A stretch of DNA of 64,000 bases from Neisseria sicca (GCF_017753665.1 NZ_CP072524.1:744001-808000), one strand, 5' to 3'. Shown: positions 17,617 through 27,367, counted from the stretch's first letter. Made by a program: numbers and translations. Notes: generated by a model from the sequence alone, not told the origin.

Positions 17617-18354
17617 ATGAGCGACCACAAAACCCATTTTGGTTTCAGTACCGTAGATGAGAACGAAAAGGCAGGCAAGGTAGCCGAAGTATTCCATTCG
17701 GTAGCGAAAAACTATGACATTATGAACGATGTGATGTCCGGCGGTCTGCACCGTGTTTGGAAGCATTTCACCATCAATACCGCACGCTTGAAAAAAGGCG
17801 ACAAAGTATTGGATATTGCCGGCGGTACGGGCGATCTGTCTCGAGGCTGGGCCAAACGAGTGGGAAAAGAGGGCGAAGTCTGGCTGACTGACATCAATTC
17901 TTCGATGCTGACCGTCGGACGCGACCGACTGCTCAACGAAGGGCTGATTCTGCCCGTATCGCTGGCTGATGCTGAAAAATTACCGTTTCCCGACAACTAT
18001 TTCAATCTTGTTTCCGTCGCCTTCGGTCTGCGCAACATGACACACAAAGATGCCGCGCTGAAAGAGATGTACCGTGTGTTGAAACCGGGTGGCACGCTGC
18101 TGGTATTGGAGTTTTCCAAAGTCTATAAACCGCTGGAAGGCGTGTACGACCTGTATTCCTTCAAGCTGCTGCCGGTTATGGGCAAACTGATTGCAAAAGA
18201 TGCCGACAGCTATCAATATCTGGCTGAATCCATCCGTATGCATCCCGACCAAGAAACTTTGAAACAGATGATGCTGGACGCAGGGTTCGACAGCGTGGAC
18301 TATCATAATATGAGCGCAGGGATTGTAGCATTGCATAAAGGCGTGAAATTTTAG
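17617..18354 (+). CDS. ubiE: UbiE, ubiquinone/menaquinone C-methyltransferase
   Basis: This 245-aa protein methylates the benzoquinol ring in ubiquinone synthesis (and demethylmenaquinone where present). SAM motif I is VLDIAGGTGDLSRG (about residues 67-80), DINSSMLTVGRDR follows, and SVAFGLRNMTHKDAALKEMY and LKPGGTLLVLEFSK are the UbiE signatures. GGCAGGCAAC precedes the ATG. Full length. Confidence 0.95.
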   Translation: MSDHKTHFGFSTVDENEKAGKVAEVFHSVAKNYDIMNDVMSGGLHRVWKHFTINTARLKKGDKVLDIAGGTGDLSRGWAKRVGKEGEVWLTDINSSMLTVGRDRLLNEGLILPVSLADAEKLPFPDNYFNLVSVAFGLRNMTHKDAALKEMYRVLKPGGTLLVLEFSKVYKPLEGVYDLYSFKLLPVMGKLIAKDADSYQYLAESIRMHPDQETLKQMMLDAGFDSVDYHNMSAGIVALHKGVKF

Positions 18355-18471
18355 GGAATAAAATTCTAAGATATCCATAAACAAAAAAAAGGCCATCTGA
18401 TAATTAAGATGGTCTTTAAAATACTACTATCGAATAAATTTGACATAATATACATTATGCGAATTTATACA

Positions 18472-19158
18472 TTATGCCTTACTTTGTAAATGTCCATCCT
18501 GCATGGTCATTACTCTTTCAAACCGCGTAGCAAGCTCATCATCATGAGTAACAACAATCAGACTTGTATTTAATTCTGTTTTCAGATCCATCATCATGTC
18601 CAAAATGTTTTGGGCATTTTTCCTATCTAAATTACCTGTCGGTTCATCAGCCAGAAGGCATTTGGGGCGTGTAACTAAGGCTCTTGCGATAGCAGCGCGC
18701 TGTCTTTCACCTCCTGACAGTTCGCTTGGACGATGTAATATCCTTTGTTTCAATCCAACTTTTTCGAGCATATCGGCAGCTTGTGTTTCTGCTTCCGCTT
18801 TGTTTTTTTTGCCGATTAAAAGCGGCATCATTACGTTTTCAAGTGCAGAAAATTCAGGCAGCAAATGATGGAACTGGTAAACAAAACCCAGATAATTATT
18901 GCGCAATTCTCCCAGTTGTCTCTGAGACATATCGCTTATGTCTTGATTCATCAGGGTAATTTTCCCCTCTGATGGTTTGTCCAAACCGCCTAAAATATGT
19001 AAAAGGGTTGATTTACCGCTACCTGACGAACCGATAATACTGATACCTTCTCCTTCTTTTACTTCAAGATTCAGGTTTCTCAATACTTGTACGTTTAATG
19101 AACCGTCCCGGTAACTTTTTCCGATATTTGTGCATTTCAATACTATATTGTTATTCAT
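18472..19158 (-). CDS. lolD: LolD, lipoprotein-releasing ABC transporter ATPase
   Basis: This 228-aa ATPase powers LolCDE extraction of outer-membrane lipoproteins from the inner membrane. Walker A is GSSGSGKST, the signature LSGGERQR and Walker B CLLADEPTGNLD. I chose MNNNIVLKC (19158) as the start; its first bases overlap the end of the upstream permease by 8 bp, which implies translational coupling. Confidence 0.9.
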   Translation of the reverse strand: MNNNIVLKCTNIGKSYRDGSLNVQVLRNLNLEVKEGEGISIIGSSGSGKSTLLHILGGLDKPSEGKITLMNQDISDMSQRQLGELRNNYLGFVYQFHHLLPEFSALENVMMPLLIGKKNKAEAETQAADMLEKVGLKQRILHRPSELSGGERQRAAIARALVTRPKCLLADEPTGNLDRKNAQNILDMMMDLKTELNTSLIVVTHDDELATRFERVMTMQDGHLQSKA

Positions 19159-20401
19159 ATCGTAAGGCCTCCGCCGGTTGTGTTTTGGCTGCACGCCAAC
19201 TTGGATAAAGTGTGGCAAGGAATGCCAATCCTAAAGAAATACAGGAAATAACCGCCACATCCCGCATGTTTACGTCGCTGGGCAAATAGTCGATAAAATA
19301 GATTTGCGAGTTGATAAGGTGAACACCGAAAATTTTTTCAAAGAATGCAACGATTTTGCCGACATTCCAACCGAGTAATACGCCGCATACCACGCCGATA
19401 AGCGTTCCAAAAAAGCCTGCAAAAGCCCCTTGTACCATGAAAATTTTCATAACTCCTGATGGCGCAAGACCCAATGTGCGCAAAATGGCAATATCGGCTT
19501 GTTTCTCCGTTACCGCCATCACTAAGGACGATACCAAATTGAAGGCTGCAACGGCGATAATCAACGTCAGGATGATGAACATCATGCGTTTTTCCAACTC
19601 TACTGCTTCAAAGTAGCTGCGGTTATTGAACGTCCAGTCTCTAACCCAAATTGAATCTTTTTTGGAAGGCGGGATTAAATTTACAGTAAACGAGGGAGCA
19701 TTTTGCGGATCAGCCAGTTTCAGGCGCAGCCCGCCGAAATTTTCACCCAATCTATACAATACTTGGGCATCTTGGATATGCGTCATCGCCAGGGAATTGT
19801 CTACTTCATATACGCCTGTTTTGACTAAGCCTACGACGTTGAACTGTTTCAGACGAGGTACGACGCCTGCGGGGGTAACATTGCCCTCAGGGGTGATAAC
19901 GGTAACTTTTCCTCCGACTTCCGCGCCTAAAGCTTGAGCCAGGCCTTCTCCTAAAATAATATCGAAGTTACCGGGTTTCAGACTGTCGAAACTGCCCGCA
20001 GGCATATCTTTTCCATAATCTACAACATTCTTTTCTTCGGATGGTAAGATACCGCGGATTTGAACCCCTCTAACTTCCCCCGCATTGGCAAGCAAGGCTT
20101 GATCGGATATGTAAGGCGCGCTTGCCAGCACTTCTTTTTTATCTTTGACGATTTCACGAAGGTTTTGCCACCCTAACCCATTGCCATTATCGTAATAACC
20201 GATTTCAGCATGAGGGGCGACATTCAGTAACTGCCCTCTGATTTCCTTTTGAAAACCGTTCATTACAGACAGTACGGTAATCAGAGCGGTAACGCCTAAT
20301 GCAATACCGATAATTGAAATCATGGTGATAAACGACATGAATCCATTGCGTTTTTTCGCCCTGAGATAGCGAAGTCCGATCCATGTTTCCAAAGAAACCA
20401 T
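19151..20401 (-). CDS. lolC: LolC/E-type lipoprotein-releasing permease
   Basis: This 416-aa permease has one N-terminal transmembrane helix (about residues 22-45), a large periplasmic MacB-like domain and three C-terminal helices (about 270-295, 315-345, 375-400) of the FtsX type. The start MVSLETWIGLRYLRAKKRNGF is typical of LolC/E. Only one permease gene is present beside lolD, as in Neisseria and other organisms with a LolF-like hybrid. The C versus E label is therefore nominal. Confidence 0.87.
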   Translation of the reverse strand: MVSLETWIGLRYLRAKKRNGFMSFITMISIIGIALGVTALITVLSVMNGFQKEIRGQLLNVAPHAEIGYYDNGNGLGWQNLREIVKDKKEVLASAPYISDQALLANAGEVRGVQIRGILPSEEKNVVDYGKDMPAGSFDSLKPGNFDIILGEGLAQALGAEVGGKVTVITPEGNVTPAGVVPRLKQFNVVGLVKTGVYEVDNSLAMTHIQDAQVLYRLGENFGGLRLKLADPQNAPSFTVNLIPPSKKDSIWVRDWTFNNRSYFEAVELEKRMMFIILTLIIAVAAFNLVSSLVMAVTEKQADIAILRTLGLAPSGVMKIFMVQGAFAGFFGTLIGVVCGVLLGWNVGKIVAFFEKIFGVHLINSQIYFIDYLPSDVNMRDVAVISCISLGLAFLATLYPSWRAAKTQPAEALRYE

Positions 20402-20614
20402 CCGAATGCTCCAATGTATGTTGAAAATCGAATATTGTACCGTAAAATACCGCCCTAGTCCGAGTCATTCCGATAAGCCGACATCCGTATGTAAATGCCG
20501 ACGGTCAAATTGCCAAGTACCGTAAATTTCGCCCTGAAGCTTGCATAATCCGTCATATGGCCTTATTCTGAGCAAACGGTACACACTACCGATATTAAAA
20601 AAGGAAACAACCTC

Positions 20615-20899
20615 ATGAAAATCAGTAAAATTTTGGTTTTGCCCATCATTGCTGCCGGCTTGGCTTTGAGTGCCAATTCATACGCAAAAGAAATCAAAAT
20701 TAGTTCAAATAACACATCTTACTCTGATGCAGACGTCCAAAAACTGGCTGCGACTGCAGTCGGGATGGGTGTTAAAGAGCCTGTCAGCCTGAATGCGGGT
20801 AGCGGGATTGTTACCGTATCCGGCAACAGCGCGACAACCTGTACATTTAAAGTCGGCAGCGGTTCGTCTCCGCAAATTCAAGGCGTAAGCTGTAAATAA
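20615..20899 (+). CDS. Small secreted protein, function unknown
   Basis: This 94-aa protein has a clear signal peptide (KISKILVLPIIAAGLALSA, cleavage after NSYA). The mature part of about 70 residues is serine/asparagine/glycine rich, with two cysteines near the end (TTCTFKVG and GVSCK) that could form a disulfide. AAAAAGGAAACAACC precedes the ATG. I do not recognise a family. Confidence 0.65.
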   Translation: MKISKILVLPIIAAGLALSANSYAKEIKISSNNTSYSDADVQKLAATAVGMGVKEPVSLNAGSGIVTVSGNSATTCTFKVGSGSSPQIQGVSCK

Positions 20900-20937
20900 T
20901 TTATCCGATTGATTTCGTTACATCATTTTTTCATAAC

Positions 20938-20969
20938 AAAGGTCGTCTGAACATTTTCAGACGACCTTT
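20938..20969. terminator. DUS terminator between convergent genes
   Basis: An inverted DUS pair between the small secreted protein and recR, serving both. Confidence 0.82.
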
Positions 20970-20991
20970 GTCATTGTTAGCGTTGATTGCC

Positions 20992-21612
20992 CTACTCTTC
21001 CATCGAATCGGTTTTCAACATACGCCGTTCATATACTGCCTGTGCCAAAGTACCAGCATCGACGTATTCAAGCTCTCCTCCTAAAGGAATGCCTCGCGCA
21101 AGGCGGCTGACTTTATAGGGCAAAGGTTTGAATAGTTCTGCCAACACATAGGCCGTCGCATCACCTTCGGCGGTAAAGTTGGTTGCAATAATGATTTCTT
21201 CAACTTTGCTGTTTTGTAGGCGTGCAACCAGTTTGTCTAAAGAAATATGAGAAATATCCATACCTTGGGCAGGACTGACCTGTCCCATTAAAACGAAATA
21301 AAGTCCGTCATGGCAATTGGCGGTTTCCATATTGGAAACATCGGCAGGCATATGTACTATCATCAGCCTGCAGGGATCACGGTTGGCATCCGAACAAATC
21401 TCACATAAATCACTTTCGCAAAAATTGTTGCACATCCGGCAATGCTGAACCTGCAACAAAGCGTATTGTAAAGCCTCAACCAAATTTTGGGCTTCCTGCC
21501 GTTTATGCTGCAAAAGTTGATGTGCCATCCTTTGTGCAGACTTGGGACCGACATTGGGCAGAACTTTCAAAGCGTTAATCAGGCGTGTCAACGCATCGGG
21601 TGATTTACTCAT
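20992..21612 (-). CDS. recR: RecR recombination mediator
   Basis: This 206-aa protein loads RecA with RecFO during gap repair. It has the helix-hairpin-helix segment LPNVGPKSAQRMAHQLL, the C4 zinc site (CRMCNNF and CEICSDANRDPC), a Toprim core, and the C-terminal ARGIPLGGELEYVDAGTL Walker-like motif. The start at MSKSPDALTR (21612) fits the family; the 41-codon upstream extension overlaps a DUS and the end of the ppiD-like gene and is unlikely to be translated. Confidence 0.94.
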   Translation of the reverse strand: MSKSPDALTRLINALKVLPNVGPKSAQRMAHQLLQHKRQEAQNLVEALQYALLQVQHCRMCNNFCESDLCEICSDANRDPCRLMIVHMPADVSNMETANCHDGLYFVLMGQVSPAQGMDISHISLDKLVARLQNSKVEEIIIATNFTAEGDATAYVLAELFKPLPYKVSRLARGIPLGGELEYVDAGTLAQAVYERRMLKTDSMEE

Positions 21613-21688
21613 TTTTTCAGACGACCTTTGAGGGATTTGTAAACGAAACGGTCGGGAATATCCGACCGTTTGCTTAAAATGTGCCGTT

Positions 21689-23224
21689 TTATTCGGCAGA
21701 ATTATCCAGTTTTTGCGAACCTTGAACCTGCTCAATCTGCTTACTCAGATATTGCAGCAACCGGCTGAATATATTGGCAGATTGATTTTGTACCAAAGCC
21801 TGTTTGGCAGCGGGAATTTGTGCAGAAACATTTTCCGGTGCAGCAATGCTTTGAACTTCCATAATAACCGGCGAAGGCAACCCTTCCAACAAAGCAAAAG
21901 CCGGTTTGCCATTCGCAGGGCGGGCTTTGATCAATTCGTTGTAGGCTTCGGGCGGCATGGATTTTCGAGCGTCCTGTGCTGACAACTGCTCAACGGGCGA
22001 CCATTGTAAATCTACGTTCTTTCCTGCTTTCAAGTCCGCCAAAGTTTCTTGCGCTTTCTTCTCGGCAAGTTTTACCGATTCGCTACGGATATAGGCAGTC
22101 TGAACTTTATCTCTCGCTTCGGTAAATCCGGCTGTTTTTTCTTCACGGACTTCTTTGGCGCGAATGACCCAAACAATATTGTTGTCAATATTGATAATGT
22201 CTGAATTGTGTTTTTTCTTCAAGACATCTTCGCTGAATGCCGCGCTAATCAACGCATCGGGCATACCTGCCGCTTTGGCATCGGCCTGCGTCAGCCATTG
22301 ATCGGAAGTTTCGATTTTCAAACCTAGTTTTTTCGCCGCCTCATCTAAGGAATTCGGATGGTTAAAAGCTTCTTCAGCAAGCTTTTCTTTGGCGGCATTA
22401 AAATCGGCGGAGGCTTTTTTAAGTTTCAAAGCAGCCTCAATGCGTGCTTTTTCTTTATCGAACTCAGGCTTGGGGGCATTTTGTGGCAATGCGGCAACTT
22501 CTTCGTCGAATACTTTTTTGACCTCATCCGCACTGACGCTTTGTTTCTCCGCCAAATGAGCTGCATTAAGGGCAACGTATTCAAGCTTCACGGCTTGGGG
22601 AATCAGATAATCTTTTTTATGCGCTTCATAATAACGTTGCAAAGTGGCATCATCCGTTTTGACTTGTGCCGCAAATGTTTCCGGTCTGAATGTAAATGAA
22701 CGGATGGTACGGTTTGACTGAGTCAGCTTAATCAGCTGCTCTGCCTGAGAATCGCTGATAATTGCCCCGTTTTGAACCAAGTTAATCAAATTTTGCAAGG
22801 CAAACTGCTCGCGCAAATCATCAATAAATTGGTCTTCGGATATATGGCGTTGGCTCAGATATTGCGTAAACAATGCTTGACTGAATTTACCGTTGGCATC
22901 ATGAAATGCCGGATCATCGACAATAGCCTGTTTAACCTGATCCATAGACACATCTATGCCCATCATCTTTGCGCCCTCTTTCAGATAGGCACGCTGAACC
23001 AGCCCGCTAAATATGGCTTCGCGGCTTTGCCCGCCGCCTGCGGCCTGATCCGCCTGTACGGCATTATTCAAGGTATAGTCGCTTATTTTTTCGCTGCCGA
23101 CCTTGACGATATAGTCGGAGCCGGAGTTTCTCGCAGTTTCAACACCAAAGCCGATAAAGGTCAACGCAATCAGACCCAGTAGGATTTGGGCGGGAGTTTT
23201 ATATTTTTCAACGGTATGGAACAT
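21689..23224 (-). CDS. PpiD-like membrane-anchored periplasmic chaperone
   Basis: This 511-aa protein has an N-terminal signal-anchor (about residues 12-28, LLGLIALTFIGFGVE), a SurA_N-type chaperone region (about 35-170) and a long alpha-helical region with a degenerate parvulin-like segment around 270-370. This is the PpiD layout. The parvulin catalytic residues are not obvious, so it may act as a chaperone without isomerase activity. It probably assists outer-membrane protein folding at the Sec exit. Confidence 0.8.
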   Translation of the reverse strand: MFHTVEKYKTPAQILLGLIALTFIGFGVETARNSGSDYIVKVGSEKISDYTLNNAVQADQAAGGGQSREAIFSGLVQRAYLKEGAKMMGIDVSMDQVKQAIVDDPAFHDANGKFSQALFTQYLSQRHISEDQFIDDLREQFALQNLINLVQNGAIISDSQAEQLIKLTQSNRTIRSFTFRPETFAAQVKTDDATLQRYYEAHKKDYLIPQAVKLEYVALNAAHLAEKQSVSADEVKKVFDEEVAALPQNAPKPEFDKEKARIEAALKLKKASADFNAAKEKLAEEAFNHPNSLDEAAKKLGLKIETSDQWLTQADAKAAGMPDALISAAFSEDVLKKKHNSDIINIDNNIVWVIRAKEVREEKTAGFTEARDKVQTAYIRSESVKLAEKKAQETLADLKAGKNVDLQWSPVEQLSAQDARKSMPPEAYNELIKARPANGKPAFALLEGLPSPVIMEVQSIAAPENVSAQIPAAKQALVQNQSANIFSRLLQYLSKQIEQVQGSQKLDNSAE

Positions 23225-23305
23225 ATTGGTTTGAGGGCGTAATGGTTAATGGCAAACGCGCATTGTAGCGTTTTTTCAAGGACTCCGCATCTTTCAGACG
23301 ACGTT

Positions 23306-23659
23306 TTATTCCGAAAAAATCTTCTGATAGTTTTCGACAGAAAATCCGACGTAAACCCTACCCTCTTTACGCAAAACCGGACGCTTGATCAAACTTGGAT
23401 TTTCCGCCATCAATCGAATCGCCCCGTCCGGATTATTTTCGGTAGCTTGACGGTCGGTATCGTCAAGTTTGCGCCATGTCGTACCACGTTTGTTGAGCAG
23501 GATTTCCAAAGGAACCTGTTCCAGCCATTGACGGATAACTGCCTCGCTTGGGGCGTTTTTCTTAAAATCGGAAAATTCGTACACAATATTATTTTCAGCC
23601 AACCAGTTGCGTGCCTTTTTAACAGTGTCACAATTTGTGATTCCGTATAATTCAATCAT
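23306..23659 (-). CDS. ArsC/Spx-like thioredoxin-fold protein (YffB type)
   Basis: This 117-aa protein begins MIELYGITNCDTVKKARNWL, with the single cysteine of the C-x-x-K motif found in YffB/ArsC-like proteins. It continues with EILLNKRGTTWRKL, and NPSLIKRPVL matches the cis-proline/arginine loop. Substrate and role are unknown; it is probably glutathione-linked. A DUS half lies just after the stop codon. Confidence 0.82.
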   Translation of the reverse strand: MIELYGITNCDTVKKARNWLAENNIVYEFSDFKKNAPSEAVIRQWLEQVPLEILLNKRGTTWRKLDDTDRQATENNPDGAIRLMAENPSLIKRPVLRKEGRVYVGFSVENYQKIFSE

Positions 23660-23779
23660 GCTGTTTCTTTCTTGCTGATGCTTGGTAAGCTCTCATTTTA
23701 CTACATTCCCCAAGTGAAATAAGCTAGAATACCTATCCGCAATCCCTTAATCGGGAAACAGGTTACAGAAGGATTCCCT

Positions 23780-24637
23780 ATGCAAAGCCGTTTACCTTTT
23801 TTCAGCGTCATCCGTGTCAGCGGAGAAGATCGCGCTTCATTTCTCCATGGCCAACTATCCAATGATATTAACCACTTACCTATAAATCATGCCTGCTACG
23901 CGACTTACAACACACCTAAGGGGCGTGTTTTGGCGAATATGGTTGTATTAAACCGAGGAGAAGATTTATTGCTGGTTATGGCGGCGGATTTGGCTGAATC
24001 TATCGTGAAACGGCTACGTATGTTCGTATTGCGCGCCAAAGTCGAATTTACCCCCCTACCCGATTTTGCCGTTGCAGGTATGCTCGATGAAAGCTGCCCT
24101 GCTACCCCGCCCGACTCACCCAGCCTTTCTTTCGAGGCATTACTGGAAAACGGTGTATATACCATTCCCCTGCCCCATAAAGGTCGTCTGAAAATCGGTG
24201 AGGCGTCGCTGCTGCCCGAATATGATGCCCAAGCCGAAAATGCGTGGAATCTGCACGAAATCCGCAGCGGCTATCCATGGATTTCTGCTGCGACCAAAGA
24301 AACCGCTGTTGCGCAAATGCTCAACCAACACATCATCGGCGGCGTACATTTCAAAAAAGGCTGTTACCCAGGTCAAGAAATTATTGCGCGCGCCCAGTAT
24401 CGAGGCCAAGTAAAACGCGGGCTGGCGGTATTGAGCGGAGATTCATTGGAAGCAGCAGGTATAGGCGTGGTTTCCGAAGGTGCGGAAGCCGGACAAATCA
24501 TCAACACTGCGCTAACTGAAAATGGCAGCTTAAGCCTTGCCGTCATCAAGTTTTCCGCAGCGCAATCTCCTCTTACTGATGCAGACGGTAACATATTGAA
24601 GCAGCAAAAACTTTTCTTTTTCGTTTCTGAAGAATAG
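23780..24637 (+). CDS. ygfZ: YgfZ, folate-dependent Fe-S protein maintenance factor
   Basis: This 285-aa GcvT-fold protein carries the signature KKGCYPGQEIIARAQYRGQVKR (shown in part), with the conserved redox-active cysteine. It supports repair and assembly of iron-sulfur enzymes such as MiaB. AGAAGGATTCCCT precedes the ATG. A DUS is embedded in the coding sequence near 24181-24192. Confidence 0.92.
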   Translation: MQSRLPFFSVIRVSGEDRASFLHGQLSNDINHLPINHACYATYNTPKGRVLANMVVLNRGEDLLLVMAADLAESIVKRLRMFVLRAKVEFTPLPDFAVAGMLDESCPATPPDSPSLSFEALLENGVYTIPLPHKGRLKIGEASLLPEYDAQAENAWNLHEIRSGYPWISAATKETAVAQMLNQHIIGGVHFKKGCYPGQEIIARAQYRGQVKRGLAVLSGDSLEAAGIGVVSEGAEAGQIINTALTENGSLSLAVIKFSAAQSPLTDADGNILKQQKLFFFVSEE

Positions 24638-24651
24638 CCCGTCCGCGATAA

Positions 24652-24697
24652 CAAGGTCGTCTGAAATCTTTCGGAATAAGGTTTTAGACGACCTTTT
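24652..24697. terminator. Imperfect DUS dyad terminator after ygfZ
   Basis: A DUS and a slightly mutated inverted partner (gttttagacgacctttt) form a stem 15 bp beyond the stop codon. Confidence 0.7.
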
Positions 24698-24768
24698 ATC
24701 TCCTCCTTACATCCCGTTTCGACGGCTGTTATATAATTCTCCCACACACACTCCCCTACTCTTTCCCC

Positions 24769-26769
24769 ATGAAACTCAACCCCCAACAGCAAGCCGCCGT
24801 CAAATACCTCGGCGGGCCTCTGCTCGTGCTTGCCGGCGCCGGCAGCGGTAAAACCGGCGTGATTACGCAAAAAATCAAGCATTTGATTGTCAATGTCGGC
24901 TATCTGCCGCATACCGTCGCCGCGATTACCTTCACCAATAAAGCCGCCACGGAAATGCAGGAGCGCGTCGCCAGAATGCTGCCCAAATCGCAAACGCGCG
25001 GGCTGACGATTTGCACGTTCCACTCTTTGGGTATGAAGATTCTGCGCGAAGAGGCGAACCATATCGGTTACAAAAAAAACTTTTCCATCCTTGATTCCAC
25101 CGACAGCGCAAAAATCATCGGCGAACTCTTGGGCGGCACGGGAAAAGAAGCCTTATTCAAAGCGCAGCATCAGATTTCCCTGTGGAAAAACGATTTAAAA
25201 ACGCAGGAAGACGTGCTTCAGACGGCCTCAAACGCTTGGGAAGAACAAATCGCGCGCGTGTATGCGAGCTATCAGGAAACTATGCAAAGCTATCAGGCAG
25301 TGGACTTCGACGACTTAATCCGCCTGCCCGCCGTGCTGTTGCAGCAAAACAGCGAAGTGCGCAACAAATGGCAGCGGCGGCTGCGTTATCTGTTAGTTGA
25401 CGAATGCCAAGACACCAACACCTGCCAATTTACGCTGATGAAGCTGCTGACCGGCGCGGAAGGCATGTTTACCGCTGTCGGCGACGACGACCAGTCCATC
25501 TACGCTTGGCGCGGCGCGAACATGGAAAACCTGCGCAAAATGCAGGAAGATTATCCACAAATGAAAATCATCAAGCTGGAGCAAAACTACCGTTCCACCG
25601 CGCGGATTCTCAAAATCGCCAACAAAGTCATTGAAAACAATCCCAAGCTGTTCACCAAAAAACTTTGGTCGCAGTTCGGCGAAGGCGAAATCGTCAAAGT
25701 CGTCGCCTGCCAAAACGAGCAACACGAAGCCGACTGGGTCGTCAGCCAAATCGTCAAGCAGAAGCTGGTCGGCGGCGACAAAACCCAATACGCCGATTTC
25801 GCCGTGTTATACCGTGGCAACCATCAGGCGCGGATTTTTGAAGAAGCATTGCGCAGCGCGCGCGTTCCTTACCAACTCTCCGGCGGGCAGAGTTTTTTCG
25901 ACAAAGCCGAAATTAAAGACGTTTTGTCCTATTTGCGCCTGCTTGCCAACCCCAACGACGACCCCGCCTTCCTGCGCGCCGTTACCACACCCAAACGCGG
26001 CATCGGTGATGTAACGCTGGGCAAGCTCAACACCTACGCGCACGAACACGAATGCAGCCTGTATGAAGCTGCGCAAAACGAAGAAGCCCTTGCTTTGCTG
26101 AACAACACCAACCGCCAACACTTACAAGCCTTTATGGATATGTTCGGCAGCTACCGCGCCAAAGCCGAAACCAGCGAAGCAGGCGAACTCATCAACGGCC
26201 TGCTCAAAGAAATCGACTACGAAAACCACCTGCTTGCCAGTGAAGAGGGTAAAGCTGGCGAAATCAAATGGCGCAACGTGAGCGACCTGACCGGCTGGTT
26301 GGAGCGCAAAGGCGAACAAGACGGCAAAAACATCATCGAACTTGCCCAAACCGTCGCCCTAATGACGCTCTTGGAAGGCAAAAGCGAAGAAGAAGTCGAT
26401 GCCGTCAAACTCTCGACCCTACACGCCTCCAAAGGCTTGGAATACCCCTACGTTTTCCTCGTCGGCTGCGAAGAGGGCATCCTGCCGCACAACGACAGCA
26501 TCGAAGAAGAAAACGTCGAAGAAGAACGCCGCCTGATGTACGTCGGCATCACCCGCGCCAAACGCCAGCTTACGCTGACCCACTGCGTCAAACGCAAAAA
26601 ACAAGGCACATGGCAGTTCCCCGAACCCAGCCGCTTCATAGACGAAATGCCGCAGGAAGACATCAAGATTTTAGGGCGCAAAGGCGGCGAACCGATTGTG
26701 AGCAAGGAAGAAGGCAGAAGTCATCTGGCGGGGATGCTGGATATGTTGGCGGCGAAAGGGAAAGGCTGA
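24769..26769 (+). CDS. rep: Rep, ATP-dependent 3'-5' DNA helicase
   Basis: This 666-aa SF1A helicase has motif I GAGSGKTGVI (about residues 22-31), motif Ia TFTNKAATEM, motif II LVDECQDTN, motif III VGDDDQSIYAWRGAN, motif IV QNYRS, motif V LSTLHASKGLEY and motif VI VGITRAKRQLTL. The length and start (MKLNPQQQAAVKYLGGPLLV) match Rep rather than UvrD or PcrA. It assists replication forks past obstacles and, in Neisseria, is needed for pilin antigenic variation. Confidence 0.93.
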   Translation: MKLNPQQQAAVKYLGGPLLVLAGAGSGKTGVITQKIKHLIVNVGYLPHTVAAITFTNKAATEMQERVARMLPKSQTRGLTICTFHSLGMKILREEANHIGYKKNFSILDSTDSAKIIGELLGGTGKEALFKAQHQISLWKNDLKTQEDVLQTASNAWEEQIARVYASYQETMQSYQAVDFDDLIRLPAVLLQQNSEVRNKWQRRLRYLLVDECQDTNTCQFTLMKLLTGAEGMFTAVGDDDQSIYAWRGANMENLRKMQEDYPQMKIIKLEQNYRSTARILKIANKVIENNPKLFTKKLWSQFGEGEIVKVVACQNEQHEADWVVSQIVKQKLVGGDKTQYADFAVLYRGNHQARIFEEALRSARVPYQLSGGQSFFDKAEIKDVLSYLRLLANPNDDPAFLRAVTTPKRGIGDVTLGKLNTYAHEHECSLYEAAQNEEALALLNNTNRQHLQAFMDMFGSYRAKAETSEAGELINGLLKEIDYENHLLASEEGKAGEIKWRNVSDLTGWLERKGEQDGKNIIELAQTVALMTLLEGKSEEEVDAVKLSTLHASKGLEYPYVFLVGCEEGILPHNDSIEEENVEEERRLMYVGITRAKRQLTLTHCVKRKKQGTWQFPEPSRFIDEMPQEDIKILGRKGGEPIVSKEEGRSHLAGMLDMLAAKGKG

Positions 26770-26924
26770 AACGAGAGATGGACCAGCAAAAGGTCGTCTG
26801 AAATAGGTTGCACATGGTACGCTTCTTTAATTTGTAGTGTTCCGGATTCCTCCTGTCAGCCTGAAAGGACAACAAATCTGTGTAAGCCTCAATAATTCAA
26901 AAGCAGCGTTGTCGAATGTAAAAT
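26770..26924. other. Intergenic sequence with no recognised gene
   Basis: It holds one DUS (about 26791) and otherwise unstructured sequence. No convincing ORF is seen up to the CRISPR leader copy that starts near 26925. Confidence 0.5.
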
Positions 26925-27098
26925 ACATGGCTATAATCCGCACTACAAGTTTTCCGACGGATAGCGAAAAGTCTGTCTTTCGGCTGCTCTTTTCAATTAA
27001 GGTTTTATTAAATAATGTCTTTGTTGGTTAAGGAAAAATACTAACCTTTCTTAACTGTATAGAAGATTGAAAATAATGAAATTTTTTAACCGAGTGCA
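26925..27098 (+). promoter_or_regulatory. Orphan CRISPR leader copy
   Basis: This block is nearly identical to the leaders of both island arrays (40705-40887 and, inverted, 47186-47370). It shares GGCTATAATCC, CAAGTTTTCCGACGGATAG, TGTCTTTCGGCTGCTCTTTT, the segment around TTAAATAATGTCTTTGTTGG and the end AATAATGAAATTTTTT. A TATAAT at 26932-26937 with TTGTCG 17 bp upstream could be the promoter. It lies outside the att-bounded island, about 5 kb from its left end, and no cas gene is beside it. Confidence 0.85.
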
Positions 27099-27127
27099 GT
27101 CGGAAGACTTGCCCCACTAATCGGGGA
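27099..27127 (+). CRISPR. Single truncated CRISPR repeat behind the orphan leader
   Basis: The first 29 bases of the 36-base island repeat (GTCGGAAGACTTGCCCC then ACTAATCGGGGA) follow the leader at the same spacing as in real arrays. They run straight into the sequence that closes array 1 (TAAAAATCAAAC plus a hairpin). There are no spacers, so this is an array reduced to one terminal repeat or a never-expanded locus. Confidence 0.82.
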
Positions 27128-27136
27128 TAAAAATCA

Positions 27137-27173
27137 AACGGCCTTGATGGTTCATCCCATCAAGGCCGTTTTT
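27137..27173 (+). terminator. Array-closing hairpin of the orphan locus
   Basis: AAACGGCCTTGATGG / CCATCAAGGCCGTTTTT forms a strong stem with a T run. The same hairpin, with minor changes, follows array 1 at 42173-42209. Confidence 0.85.
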
Positions 27174-27367
27174 ACGTCATGTGTATTTTCAAGGTTTTTT
27201 CGATATTGAATTAAGCGCAAAACAAAACAGATTCGAGTGCGTCAAATCAAGCTGCTAGCGCATCAAATGCTCAACAAATGCCCAATAAGTCCAGATTTCC
27301 ACCCTCTCCTTTTACGCTCCAAATCCATCATATCAAATCAATCCCGCTTACCGGATTGGAGGCATTT

